DNA from: Cristatella mucedo
Lineage: Eukaryota > Bryozoa > Phylactolaemata > Cristatellidae
NCBI GenBank assembly: GCA_009760855.2
Contig: WPIO01000016.1
Span: 3,597,501 to 3,627,500 of the forward strand
Direction of reading: 5' to 3'
Length of the DNA stretch: 30,000 nucleotides
The position numbers and the translations under genes are program-made. Shown here piece by piece: positions 1 to 9,842 of the stretch. How positions within the stretch are numbered: position 1 is the stretch's first letter; each line of letters starts with the position of its first letter. The notes below the pieces were generated by a model. The model was given only the letters and a program-made list of their open reading frames with translations. It was not told the DNA's origin and ran no database searches.

Positions 1-425
1 TACCAGCTGCAGTCTGCTGTGATGCTACAGAGTTCTTTACTGGAGATGGATTTCATGATGCCATTGTAACCAGCTGGAGTCCTTCCTGCCTAAAGCTATG
101 CTACACCACGATGTGAAATAAGCCAAAACAATCAAAGAAAACAGGCAGCCAAATAACTAGGCCGTTTGAACATCCGTTTGAACTAAGAAAATTTTTAAAT
201 CATGCCAGTTTATGTTTAAATGCCAGGATTATGTTTGAGGTTGGTTTGCTCTATTTTCTTGTCGAGGATTAGATGTTTCTGTCATGCATGGCAATTCATC
301 GATGTGGTGCTCATTTTGGGGCACTGATACTTAATTGCTAGATGGTTTTCGATCGCCAATGACTGATATGCACTCCTATTTCTGATCATGGCAGTTTTGA
401 CACATGTTATTAAGATCTGGTGTGA

Positions 426-426
<1 letters not shown>
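1..426. other. Non-coding flank, nothing recognised
   Basis: AT-leaning unique-looking DNA before the first microsatellite. I see no splice-framed exon, RNA gene or repeat that I can name. Confidence 0.5.
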
Positions 427-519
<93 letters not shown>

Positions 520-582
520 CACGCGCATGCATGGTGTGTGTGTGTGTGTGGGTGTGCGTTCTTGTGTGTGCATGATCCTTGA
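427..582. repeat. (GT)n microsatellite with degenerate GT-rich right edge
   Basis: An almost pure GT/AC array of roughly 43 units runs from about 429 to 515. It is followed by GCGTGCACGCGCATGCATGG and more broken GT units to about 570. The open frames across it (His/Thr or Cys/Val runs) come from the repeat and are not genes. Confidence 0.97.
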
Positions 583-894
583 TTATTTAAATCTGCTTCC
601 GGGCCGATGTCATGAAGGGAATGGAGATGAACTAATACGTGCAGATTATCCACATTAAGCTTGCATAGCTGTCAAGCCAGTCCTGACAGTAAGCTCATTA
701 GTTCCGCATGAAAAACGCTCTGCAAGAAGAAAAACTGTAGCAGACTAGGGCTCTGCTTTACTAGATCCCAGGCTTTGGATATTTCGAAGGCAGCACCGTT
801 AACATCGTCAAACTGTAGCCGTTTGCTTCTTAACTGTGGGATTCCACTCAAGTCAACTGCTGCTGCCTGCGATGGTAGTTATGGGAATAGTAAG
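583..894. other. No gene recognised
   Basis: Unique-looking sequence between the GT array and a SINE tail. Short open frames have neither splice-site support nor a recognisable family. Confidence 0.4.
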
Positions 895-970
895 ACATTT
901 TGTAGCTCCCTGAGAGCACTGAATCTCTTTCTAGACACTTTATATGTGCTAGAAAGAAAGGATGTCAACA
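895..970 (-). repeat. SINE-B / LINE 3' tail fragment
   Basis: Read on the minus strand, this is the shared tail seen many times in the window: a tagaaagagatt-type block, then a tcagtgctctcagggag block, without the tRNA-like head. Close relatives are at 1860-1940, 4066-4140 and 11884-11975. It is a solo tail, probably a 5'-truncated insertion. Confidence 0.6.
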
Positions 971-1855
971 ATTCAGTGATAGCTCTCACCGTTTTAGCAT
1001 ACTTTTGGCTTTAGGTGTGCCTTCAGTTAATAGACCGTTGGGTATATATGCTTCTTTTGGAAATATCTCGTGGCCTTAGTCGGAAAGAATATTCTGCTTT
1101 GGGTATTTGGCTTGCAGCGATCAAGTATAGATGATGGATAGATTATTGATAGCATCTGTGTCGATATGCTGCTGGGACCGTGAAGGCACTATGTATGTAG
1201 CCATTCGGCGTGTTCCATTGTTCTTGTCAAATGCACCCAATGCCGAGCCTTCAGGCGAGGATGGCCTCATCAGGCCCCGTGTGCAGCTGATTTGGCATTG
1301 CACTTCAATCACCATTCCTTGCGACAGAGTCTGGTGACAAATTCCGTGCTCCCGTGTGTACTGTCACCTTCTAGAGAATGCCCGTGCTTTGCAGCGCCAT
1401 TATTTTTAGAGATAAAAAAGTGCTCGGGTGCAGTGCGAGCCTGTGCAGCCTCACTATCACTGTGATCCTTGTCTTTCCAGCATGCACCAAAGTTAAAGGA
1501 CTGGGTTGGCCTTAGACCAGCCAGGTATCCCGTTCGGCTGGAACGCGATCTGACACACCACGGCAGCAGACTGGTGGCTGTAAGTGCAGCTGTACGGCTG
1601 GCCTCGAGTCCAGCGGCCACCACACCGAGCCGTCCCTCGAATGCGTCTTCTATCGCACATCCTCGTTTGAATAAATCCTATAACTTTGCTACTAGCCTAC
1701 CACAATGTACCTGAGCCTTGCGGTCAAATTTCCGGTAGCTTGCAAGTACAGTTTTACGAGACAGCATGATAGGAGATTATGTTTGTGGGTGTTTTGTTAG
1801 GAAGTCATTTATTGTATGATCATGGATCTTGAAAAACTACTCACTTTAAATCTTT
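971..1855. other. No gene recognised (weak open frames only)
   Basis: The minus strand is open for 104 codons at 1623-1309, with a Ser/Arg-rich N-terminal half, but I recognise no family, no convincing splice pair and no repeat. A real exon here cannot be excluded. Confidence 0.35.
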
Positions 1856-1857
1856 TG

Positions 1858-1945
1858 GGTTATAATAATAATAATAATGCACTTGATGAAGCTCCCTCAG
1901 AGAACTCAATCTCTTTCTAGGCGCTTTACATTTGCTGCAAAGGGA
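1858..1945 (-). repeat. SINE-B / LINE 3' tail with (TAA)n end
   Basis: A (TAA)n run at about 1862-1878 is followed by the minus-strand copy of the family tail (ctcagagaactcaatctctt). In the minus direction this is tail then (TTA)n, the expected 3' end of an L2-type tailed retroposon. Confidence 0.7.
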
Positions 1946-2011
1946 AATGCAATTGAATGGTGAGTAATATCATGCTTGATAAACAAACAACATGAATAAC
2001 ATGGTTAGGGG

Positions 2012-2160
2012 GAAAATGTATTTCATTTGTATAGCGCCCCAAGAGAACTTAATCTATATTCAGGCGTTTCACATATGCCTCGGGGCTCGAGCCCACGACC
2101 TCAGCCAGACCTTAGTCGGGGCGAGCACCTTAATTGCTGGACCAACCCAGCTCGGCCATG
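2012..2160 (-). mobile_element. tRNA-derived SINE, family B
   Basis: On the minus strand, a tRNA-like head with a B-box-like gaggtcgtgggctcgagcc block (here with a slightly altered ctcgag core) is followed by the tail atatgtgaaacgcctgaata and ggggcgctatacaaatga. The head starts near the ggccgagctgggttggtcca block at the right end. Other copies lie at 5822-5955 (+), 9152-9300 (+), 18590-18705 (-) and 22255-22412 (-). Polymerase III promoter function is expected for this class but not demonstrated here. Confidence 0.8.
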
Positions 2161-2164
2161 TTTA

Positions 2165-3860
2165 TATAACATCAGTAAGTACGTGTTAATTTTGATCATT
2201 TGATATTTTTCCTGACTAAATGTGAATTAAAAGACACGAATTCATCCATTCTCTAATTAGAAATTGGCAGATTTCAAGTGTCTACTGTCCTAGTCACAAA
2301 ATCAAGTTTGTGGTAAAAATTGTAGCTGTTTTCTGTCCTTTTAGGCATAAGCGATTGCAAAGTAGCATTCACTGCCCAAGAGCAAAAATTATGTCGCAAA
2401 AGTGTAACAAGTCAGTGTTGTTGACGCAGAGCTGTAAGCTCGCTCCACAGCCACAGCGGCTGCCATGTGCGCAGACAGGCCGAGCTATAAAGCACAGCTA
2501 AATGACCATCACTTCCAATGCTTTTGTATACCCTCTAAACCATAGATTGTGACATATCCGATTGGGTAACCGAGGGACCGCTTGTAATCTCTAGCCGCGG
2601 CTGTAACTCAGTTAGGATGCCAGCTGTTCGAAGCTGCTCCCTTTCCAGCCATTTCGGAATGCCCAGAAAGAGGCTTAGGTAAGTTCTCCAGAGGGCGTGG
2701 CATTGTTCAAATGTGCTGTTATTGCTACTATCGTAGCTTTCTCGGGGCGCTATGAAGATGCAAATTTTTTTTACAATCCCCCGCTTTCCGTGGGTGCCTT
2801 CCGATGGTGCCTTCCGAGGAAGAGCTTCGGGGGTCGCGAGGCCAAAGTGGTTTGCAACCCCCCCCCCCAGCTGTTAGCGGCTTCCGGGCGTCTCCTCTCA
2901 GGGAGTCGACCTCTGTAGCCTCTCCACTCTGCCTCGTCCCCTGCCTGCCGAAGGACTGAGGCCCGGTGCCACTGAGCAGCCGCAGTAGGCACAGTAGCCT
3001 GCAGTAGCCACGTGGCATCCCTCCATCACGCGGCGTCCGTCACGTCCCTCCTGCCACGTGGCGTCCCTCCGTCATGCTTCTTTCTCGTGACTTCGTTGCA
3101 GCTGGTCCATAACTACGGCCACGGTGGCAACGGCGTGGCATTCAGCTGGGGCTCTGCCGAAGTGGCATGTCGCCTCGCTTTGGAGAGCGTCGAGGCGGCC
3201 AAGCTAGTGGCGACCTCGTCACCGAAAGCAAGGCTGTAGTGCATCGCTTTTGCTGGCTGGCGCATAAACCATCGGCCATGTGTGTAGTTGACCCTCGGCC
3301 GTGACCTCCGATTAGGCGGCGGTGGCTTCGCCCGTTGCGGCTGCGAGCGAGCAACGTCGCTGCCCGAACGGGCGGCCGGACGCAAAATCTTTTCCTTCCG
3401 GTTCGATCGCCATTCAGACCCGCCTTGTGAGAATTAAAACCGATCTAAATGGTGTAACTAAACGAGGTCGTCTATTTACTTCTGCTGTCTCGCGACTCGC
3501 CACCAGATGCTTCGCGGTCGGTGAAAGTAATACAGCTGGTCACTGTGCGCTCGGAGCCTCCGACCAGATTGCAAGCCATGCTGCTTCTGCTGTGGGTTCC
3601 GCTCGTGTATGCTCGCTGCAGCCGCTGCTTAGTTGGCCTTGGCATTGCTGGCTCGCCCCGGGTGCATAATTCTAAAATGGGATACGGGTCAGCGAGTAGG
3701 TCGCGTTATCGCCTTCCCGTTGGTCGTAAAACAGCGGTACAAGTCATAGAAGAGGAGAGAAGCAGAAATCGAAGTAGTAGTGCGATGATAGTTTGTTTAA
3801 ACAGCAAGCAATCCGTCTATGAACCGCCTGACGCGAGATTCGTTGTCGAATTGCTGTAAA
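2165..3860. other. No gene recognised; GC-rich, CpG-rich right half
   Basis: The stretch from 2.7 to 3.7 kb is CpG-rich, with a homopolymer C run near 2861-2870. Open frames of 75-115 codons occur on both strands (for example plus 3322-3669), but they overlap each other, are rich in Arg/Ser/Ala as GC-rich DNA tends to give, and match no family I know. It could hold a CpG-island promoter or an unrecognised exon. Confidence 0.35.
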
Positions 3861-4061
3861 CTTATGTGTGCAAAGTTCAGCTATTCTGGCTTTGCCCGTC
3901 TGAACCCAACATACAGCATTACATTCTGTGCTGGCCGATATTTATCACTGCATTTAGCGTGACCTTTGTGTGCTTATCCGTGTTGACGCTGTGCATGCTG
4001 CCACCGTGCTTGCTGGATTGTGCATGCTTGCTACCACTAACCATAGATCATACTTCTTTTA

Positions 4062-4142
4062 CAGCATATGTAAAGTGCCTAGAAAGAGATTAGGTTATCT
4101 GAGGGCTACATGCAAATGTATTAACATTATTATTACTATTCG
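4062..4142 (+). repeat. SINE-B / LINE 3' tail with ATT end
   Basis: The plus strand carries gtaaagtgcctagaaagaga, then ttatctgagggctacatgca and a short ATT run. This is a solo copy of the family tail, without a head. Confidence 0.7.
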
Positions 4143-4640
4143 TATACTCGTGAAAAAATCGCTAAACGGCTTCTCTTTTTCCTGGTACGCCAATGGTCTA
4201 CTCAAGGGACGGCGTATGTATTATCATCCTTTAAGGGCACGAGGAGGTTATTACTAAGAGTGCAGCCTGGGCGGGGTAACTTCTAGTTCGGCATCTAAAG
4301 CCAGTTTTAAGTTTTTCATTTGAAGTGGAGACTACCTTCGAGATTGTTTAGTAGGTCAGCGGCTGCACCAACGAGGTCGCGTTACTAGTTCTAGCTTACT
4401 AGTTACTAGCAAATAGTTACTAGTTCTGAAGTAGCATTGTTTTAAGAAGGCATTGAACTTGTCACGACCGCATTGCCTTTTTATCTGCACGAGCCCGCGG
4501 CGCTTTGCGGCTCCCTTTTTACCTCGGCTTAAGGGGGAAATCTTGTCGGTCAAGGTTACTGGATGCCTCGCGACCAGTAATCGCAGCAGTCGAGTTCGGA
4601 AGTGATTTCACGCGAGAAAAGTCTTCGCTCGTCAAACGCT
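4143..4640. other. No gene recognised
   Basis: Mixed-composition sequence. A short local repetition of the core actagttactag at 4383-4425 is the only structure seen. Confidence 0.4.
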
Positions 4641-4641
4641 G

Positions 4642-4642
4642 C

Positions 4643-4717
<75 letters not shown>
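4642..4717. repeat. (CT)n microsatellite
   Basis: A nearly pure CT array of about 38 units with one TT interruption near 4663. The Arg/Glu or Leu/Ser open frames across it come from the repeat. Confidence 0.97.
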
Positions 4718-4719
<2 letters not shown>

Positions 4720-5590
4720 GCTGCATCATCAGAGCAAAAGTTTGACTGGGTAACCATGCTGAACGTAACGAAATTACGATTTCCAATTTGATCTCGCCAG
4801 CTTGCCGCCCTTTCTTTGTATGTCGACCTTGCTGCTGCCAGACGAGTTCCTCTCGCATTCGTCTCAGTGTTCCGGTTCCGGTCTCGGTATGCGCCTGTCC
4901 GACACCCGTGGCAAGCTCTACGGGGCAGCCAGTTCCGCCGTTAGACCCACTAGGCCGACGCCTTTGGCCGCTGGCCAGCCGTCCCGCGACAGCGAGCATG
5001 CGCCAGCTGCCGCCAGGTGGCGCTCTCCGAGATCGCCCCACCCGCCGCTGCAGCTTGCCTCAGCGCTGCTGCCGCCGCCGCCGCCTGTGCAGCTCCGATG
5101 AACGGCTGGCCGAGGTCGAATGGTCAGTCAGACCTCGAGGCGCCTCGGTAAGTCTCTCACATTCCTGAGGCCATCTCACTCATTACTGGTGGGTATTTCT
5201 GCACACATTCGTCCCAGCACGAGACCCAGACTACTCGTTTCGCGGCAAGGATGGCTCGCCTCCTGTGCTAAGCGTGGCACCCTGCAAGACCGGCTCGCAG
5301 ATGACTGGAGTTTATATCGACCGCCAGCAGATCGAAAAGTCGAAGCGATTCCGAGATTCCAGCTGGAGCCGCTCATGCTTCACGCCCCCCGGAGTTTCAG
5401 ACCCTGAAATTCTCGCGAGGCTTTCTTTCTTCATCACCTACCCGACCTTTTGACCCCCGCCCGCCCGAACCCGGATTAGAAGAATTCGGGCGACGATGAG
5501 ATAGACCACACATTTGCCAACAGCTTTAGTGACCCCGGCTTATTGAGATTTCGAATGCCCAATCGCAAAATCTCGTCTGATCATGTCATG
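4718..5590. other. GC-rich stretch, no gene recognised
   Basis: Open frames on both strands at 4.55-5.17 kb (up to 161 codons on minus, 126 on plus) are mutually overlapping. The minus one includes the translated CT array, so it is not good evidence of a gene. A CpG island is possible around 4.9-5.1 kb. Confidence 0.35.
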
Positions 5591-5817
5591 TCTGGACAGG
5601 AAGTATTTCGGGATCGAATAGCAATAGCATGCACAACCTTCGCACAGACGAGCACACAAAGGACGATTCACGGGGACGGAGCGCATTCTGTGAGGAACAG
5701 CTAGTGGACGTTTGACCTCTGTTTAACTTTCTCCAAGTCAGTTGATGTTGAGTCATCAGTCTGGAGTGAGTTCCAGACTCCGGGAGCACATGAGCTGAAT
5801 CCTCACTGGTCTCTCGA
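5591..5817 (-). mobile_element. LINE 3' end (L2/CR1-type), copy 1
   Basis: This region is about 220 bp and closely matches 8800-9027, differing at scattered bases. On the minus strand it encodes the last part of a non-LTR retrotransposon ORF2, with the hallmark GVWNSLQTDD (family pattern LWNSLP) soon followed by the stop. A 3' UTR containing a gatcccgaaatact block comes next. It is a 5'-truncated fragment and cannot be active. Confidence 0.8.
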
Positions 5818-5821
5818 TAAG

Positions 5822-5955
5822 CTGGTCTGGTGCAGTGGGTACGGTGCTCGCCCCTACCCCAAGGTCTGGCCGAGGTCGTGGGCTCGAGCTCCGCGGCATA
5901 TGTGAAGCGCCTGAATAGAGATTAATTTCTCTTAGGGCGCTATACAAATTAGTTA
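5822..5955 (+). mobile_element. tRNA-derived SINE, family B
   Basis: The plus strand carries a head with ctggtctggtgcagtgggta (A-box region), cgaggtcgtgggctcgagct (B-box region) and then the tail gcatatgtgaagcgcctgaa ending in gggcgctatacaaat. It abuts the LINE 3' end to its left. Confidence 0.85.
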
Positions 5956-6313
5956 ATCTCGCTCAAGTTGGCGCGTTACTATCTTTCCTTTTCCTTTGGC
6001 TACAAATCTTGAGCCATACTTAGCAGCTGTAACAGCAACGCTCCAAACTGCCTAGCGCCCTCCGACGCTTGCAGACATTTGAAATACGATGCAGAACCGT
6101 TCGCCGGCGAGTAGACGCGGAAAATATAAAAAATAGTACGTTGGCTCATTCTGCAGCCTCATTTTTAGGGCGGCGGCGGCAAAGCCTTAGCGGTTTCTGT
6201 CCCCCCCCCCAGCACTCCAACCCGCGCTCTTTAAGGGCGAGCACCTGCTGCTGCTGCTGCTGGGCTCAGAGCCATAGCAGATGGCGGCTGGTTTCAGACG
6301 TCTATTGTATGCA
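5956..6313. other. No gene recognised
   Basis: Contains a C homopolymer (about 6202-6211) and a short CTG run (about 6247-6264), and otherwise no named structure. Confidence 0.4.
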
Positions 6314-7460
6314 CTAGTTAGCAAAACAACTCCGGATTGCGATCAAAAATTCTCTTGCGCCGACTGGGATTTCGCCGCCACTCGGCGGTTCTGAAAATGC
6401 GGGCATGAACTCCTCGATATGGACGCCACGAAGGTGAAAAAGGAGAAGGTGAAGAAGGCCTGCGACGAGCAAAAGCGATGAATGCTCGGCGCGAGCCTCT
6501 TCCGCCGGGTTGAGCGCTCGGCACGGACCAGCTCCGTGGCCTGGTGCCATCGTAACTGCCATTGTGGCCGCCATCTTGGTTGCCATATTCGCCACCATCT
6601 TGACCGAACTCGGCGCAAGACCGCTCCTCTCGCGGCCTGCCGGGGTCGCGAAGTAGTCGTCGCTCGAGCCACACCCTTCGCACGAACGCGGGCTGCATTT
6701 GCGGCAGTTCACAAAGCCGCCGAAGTTGCAGTGCCAGGCGTCCTCCGATGAGACGAGCCTGTCGCCGCGGCGGAAGCCGACCTCCCCGAGCGAGAGCGAC
6801 TGCTCTGCAAAGTCGACTCTGACGCTTTCGAACGCGACGGGCTGTTCCGCACAGTCGACTCCGAAGCTGCCGATCGCGTCGCGACGCCGCTCCGCGAAAT
6901 CGACGCTTTCGAACGAGCCGGGCTGCCAGTCACGCCTGACGGCGACGTTTTCGGACGATGGCCGCTTTCGGACGATGCCGCCAAAGCTTCCGCAGCAGCG
7001 GGCGCTTCGAACGCGGCTTTCGCCGCAGGCTGACCGATCGCCGGTGCCGATGCTTTGGTCGCCGATGCTTTGGTCGCCGACGCCGATGCTTTGGTCGCCG
7101 ACGCCGATGCTTTGGTCGCCGGCCGCCCGCGAGTCGACGCCGCTTTGGATCCGGCAGAGCTGGCGGCCTTGACCTTGACATCGTCGGCACACCTCTCTGG
7201 CGGCGGCAGCTCGTAGCTCGTCTCGCGCATTACGTCGAGCGGCGTCGGCAGGTGCGGACCGGCCGCGAGCCGATCCTTCTCTTGAGCGAACACCTCTGCG
7301 AACGCGTCGGCGACTGAGCAGACGACGGAGCACTCCCGCCGGGCCGCTCCCCGCCCGACCGCGGCGAATCTCGCGCGAACGAGACGCGCGTGCGATTCGA
7401 AGGTTATCGGACCGAAAAAGACTCTACCGGCGGCGCGCGTTTCGCAGCTTGTATCTCCGT
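6314..7460 (-). CDS. Candidate coding region, unknown low-complexity protein (frame ambiguous)
   Basis: The minus strand is open in two frames for about 1 kb. Frame 1, 7755-6709 on paper, is most protein-like at 7460-7160 (for example FFGPITFESHARLV, AEVFAQEKDRLAAGP, PLDVMRETSYELPPPE) and then turns Ala/Ser/Lys/Thr-rich. Frame 2, 7333-6314, carries repeats of DQSIGVG and a degenerate module FESVDFAE / FGVDCAEQ / VRVDFAEQ, then a hydrophobic stretch LLLVAGLLHLLLFHL near its end and a stop at 6314. In the VD[FC]AE modules the copies differ mainly at third codon positions of frame 2, which favours frame 2 downstream. A possible acceptor is at 7461, but it lies in a degenerate dispersed repeat. 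It may be a 3' exon of the minus-strand gene at 15.2-10.9 kb or a separate gene. I do not recognise the product. Chance open frames in GC-rich DNA remain a real alternative. Confidence 0.35.
6543..6602. repeat. Five-fold 12-bp repeat with YY1-like cores
   Basis: Five consecutive 12-bp units share the core gccat (minus strand ATGGC). Units 6567-6578 and 6591-6602 give minus-strand AAGATGGCGGCC and AAGATGGTGGCG, which resemble the established YY1 site AAGATGGCGGC. In the minus frame ending at 6314 the array reads as K/N/T-M-A/V-x repeats. Confidence 0.75.
7047..7120. repeat. Short 15/21-bp tandem repeat
   Basis: The unit cgatgctttggtcgccgacg recurs four times, with one short 15-bp and two longer 21-bp spacings, all multiples of three. 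It encodes DQSIG(VG) or ATKAS(AS) on the minus strand depending on the frame. Confidence 0.85.
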
Positions 7461-7549
7461 CTGTAACTCTACAGAGGCATATAGATTGTGTTGGTGTCAT
7501 GTGCAGGAGAACTTCCGTCGCTCTGCTGAGCAGCCATCTGCCGACGGTC

Positions 7550-7647
7550 TGTTGAGCATGACCGAGGTCATGCACTCGAGCCTTGCTGCTTCGCGTTCGC
7601 AGCGCCCGGATAGAGATTTGAGTTCTCTTAAAGGTGCAATGCAAATG

Positions 7648-7652
<5 letters not shown>
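7550..7652 (+). mobile_element. Degenerate SINE-B copy
   Basis: Shows gaccgaggtcatgcactcga (decayed B-box region), then gcgcccggatagagatttga and gttctctt-aaaggtgcaatg, the family tail. The 3' end runs directly into the AT microsatellite. Confidence 0.6.
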
Positions 7653-7717
<65 letters not shown>

Positions 7718-7840
7718 GTATATATATATGTATATATTAATGTATGTATATACATTTTGTATATCTATTTATATATATTATATACGTTTATATATAAGTA
7801 TATACATAAATGTATAATATATACATTTATATAGGTTTGG
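7651..7840. repeat. (AT)n microsatellite and AT-rich degenerate edge
   Basis: TATATA runs with TGTATG interruptions to about 7740, then AT-rich degenerate copies to about 7835. It starts at the 3' end of the SINE-B remnant, as expected for tail-seeded microsatellite growth. Confidence 0.95.
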
Positions 7841-8689
7841 CTCAAATGCAGTACCTTGCCGTGCTATTCGCAGGCAGCGCAGCTACAACCCGGGTATCCA
7901 CGCGTGCGAAAGAGACGCTCGCAGCGACCCGGGCGCTGCGAGCGGCGGGCGGGGCGACCTCGCAAGCGCGCCACCTGGCGGCAGCTGCTCGCCAGACGTC
8001 TGTTGCTTGCTAAGCGGCCTCCGGTCCGACCTCGTCGAAACTAGCGCGAGATCATCATTTGCGTTAAAATCTGCGATAAATATCGTTGAAGTCTGTATTA
8101 CAGCTCTCGCTTGTACGCCGCTTGGCGAAAAATCGCGGGGGGGGGGGGGCCGTGGGCGTGGGGGCCGGTTGCTTCTCTGCTGTCTCTGCACGAAACGGTT
8201 ACGACTCACTTCCGCTCACGCTTCGGAGCAGCTCTTACCTCGAGTCGTCGAGTCGGCGAACGAGCACTTGGAGAAAGTGAGTCCGAGCTTGAAGATCTGC
8301 GACGGGCTGGTCAGCGATATGATGGACGGAAATCTCGGGTGCTTTCGCCGCCACGCGTACGTGCCTGCGCGAAAGCCCGGCACCCGGCAGGCGACCGAGA
8401 GGTGAACCTGCGCCGTCACAGCTGCCCGCCCCGCGGCGCTGCTGCCTCGCCCCGCACCACAGAATCGCTGCTGCCTTGCCTCGCACCGCGCGCGCTCCGA
8501 CGTCTACCAGCTCTCTCGCTCCCACCGGGGGCGGGTGGCTTTCGGAGCCTTTCGAGGCAATTGCTTCCGGCGTCGAGGGCTTCCGTTCATATTGCGAAAC
8601 AGATGATGCAATTACTCTCTTTTTGCCTTGCGGCACGCTGAGTAATCGATATGCTTAAGCATATTGTATCCCTCAGCGTTCCTTTAAAC
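7841..8689. other. GC-rich stretch, no gene recognised
   Basis: Contains a G homopolymer of about 11 at 8139-8149. Several overlapping open frames of 60-176 codons on both strands are Arg/Ala/Ser/Pro-rich and match no family. The longest (plus 8111-8641) runs through the G homopolymer and may not be real. Confidence 0.35.
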
Positions 8690-9030
8690 GTTATTTGAAT
8701 TTAGGCTAAACTCTGAGTAGCGGATTTAGAATAATAATAGTGATAATTATAAAGAATTAGGAGAACCGCATTTCTTTCTACTAGATACTTTGCCTGTCCT
8801 GGACAGGAAGTAGTATTTCGGGATCAAATAGCAATAGCATGCGCAACCTTCGCACAGACGAGCATACAAAGGACAATTCACGAGGACGGAGCGAATTCTG
8901 TGCGGAATAGCGAGTGGACGTTTGACTTCTGTATAACTTTCTCCAAGTCAGTTGATGTTGAGTCATCAGTCTGGAGTGAGTTCCAGACTCCGGGAGCACA
9001 TGAGCTGAATCCTCACTGGTCTCTCGCCAA
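8690..9030 (-). mobile_element. LINE 3' end (L2/CR1-type), copy 2, with tail
   Basis: Minus strand: LINE ORF2 C-terminus GVWNSLQTDDSTSTDLEKV, a stop near 8880, then the 3' UTR. The end is homologous to the SINE-B tail (aagtatctag, aaatgcggttctc, then short ATT repeats near 8735-8725). The body matches 5596-5817 closely. The two flanks differ, which argues for two separate insertions rather than one segmental duplication. Confidence 0.8.
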
Positions 9031-9151
9031 GGATCTCAGGCAGGCTGGCTGTATGGCACCGCTGGATGACTCGAGTAAGAAGAATGGCTGTTATCAAGTT
9101 AGCCCCCCATTGAGAGGTGTTTCCTACAAGTAGGTTGGAGCGATGCTGGTT

Positions 9152-9305
9152 TGTGGCCCAGTGGTTAAGGTGCTTGCCTTAATCAACTGAGGTTAATGTG
9201 AATGTATTTGAAAACCGAGGTCGTGGGCTCGAGCCACGTGGCATATTGAAGCGCCTGAAAAGAGTTCAAGTTTTCTTCCGGGCTATACAGATGAATTGCG
9301 TTTTT
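9152..9305 (+). mobile_element. tRNA-derived SINE, family B
   Basis: The head tggcccagtggttaaggtgc has a good A-box-like block. The B-box region is cgaggtcgtgggctcgagcc and the tail is gaagcgcctgaaaagagttc, then gggctatacagatgaat. About 30 bp of extra sequence lies between the A and B regions compared with the 5.8 kb copy. Confidence 0.85.
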
Positions 9306-9840
9306 TTAAATATATTTTTAGGAGACACGGGCCTATGGGTGCGTGATGTAACCCGTGAAATCGACACGCTGCTTGATGGATTGCCAGCGAAGGTTCGTGA
9401 CAAGTGATGTAATTTAGAAGTTGCGACGTTCACGACATAAATGTCAGCCAATGCTACGTAGCTTAAAGTATGTGGGCCTGACTGACATGCTGCACATCTA
9501 GTGAAAGGTCATTTGGAACATGCCCAGCTTGTGCGCAGCCGAGACTACACAGGCCGAGCCAATGTTGAGGCTTGTTATGAGCACGCGTGCACTACTTCCA
9601 GATGACTGCTGGGTAGGGCGAGCGGAAATTGAAGAAGCGTAAAAGAACGCGTTGAGCTTGAACGAGAAAGTAATTCTAGCAAATATAATATAGTAAAAAA
9701 TAATAATATAATAACAATTCAACGAGCCGCTTCATTTTTAAGTGTACATTTCGCTCGTTTGCATGCGTTCTGTTTGGCCTTTTCCGGGCGTTTCTTCGTC
9801 CGCGTTGTGCTCGTTTTTCGTCCGTTCGTCTCCGCGGCTC
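9306..9840. other. No gene recognised
   Basis: AT-leaning sequence without a framed exon. An AATAATATAATA-rich patch near 9685-9715 is the only low-complexity structure. Confidence 0.4.
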
Positions 9841-9842
9841 GC

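Noticed and set aside
282-658. Open frames of 65-123 codons over the GT array
   Set aside because: They are translations of the dinucleotide repeat (His/Thr, Cys/Val). No family and no start or splice support.
2595-2650. tRNA-like string (ctgtaactcagttaggatgc with ttcgaagctg nearby)
   Set aside because: The A-box-like and B-box-like parts are too close together for a tRNA, no acceptor stem pairs, and no second copy is in the window.
4556-5041. 161-codon minus frame
   Set aside because: A large part is the translated CT/GA array. The rest is Arg/Gly-rich as expected from GC-rich DNA, with an overlapping plus frame equally open.
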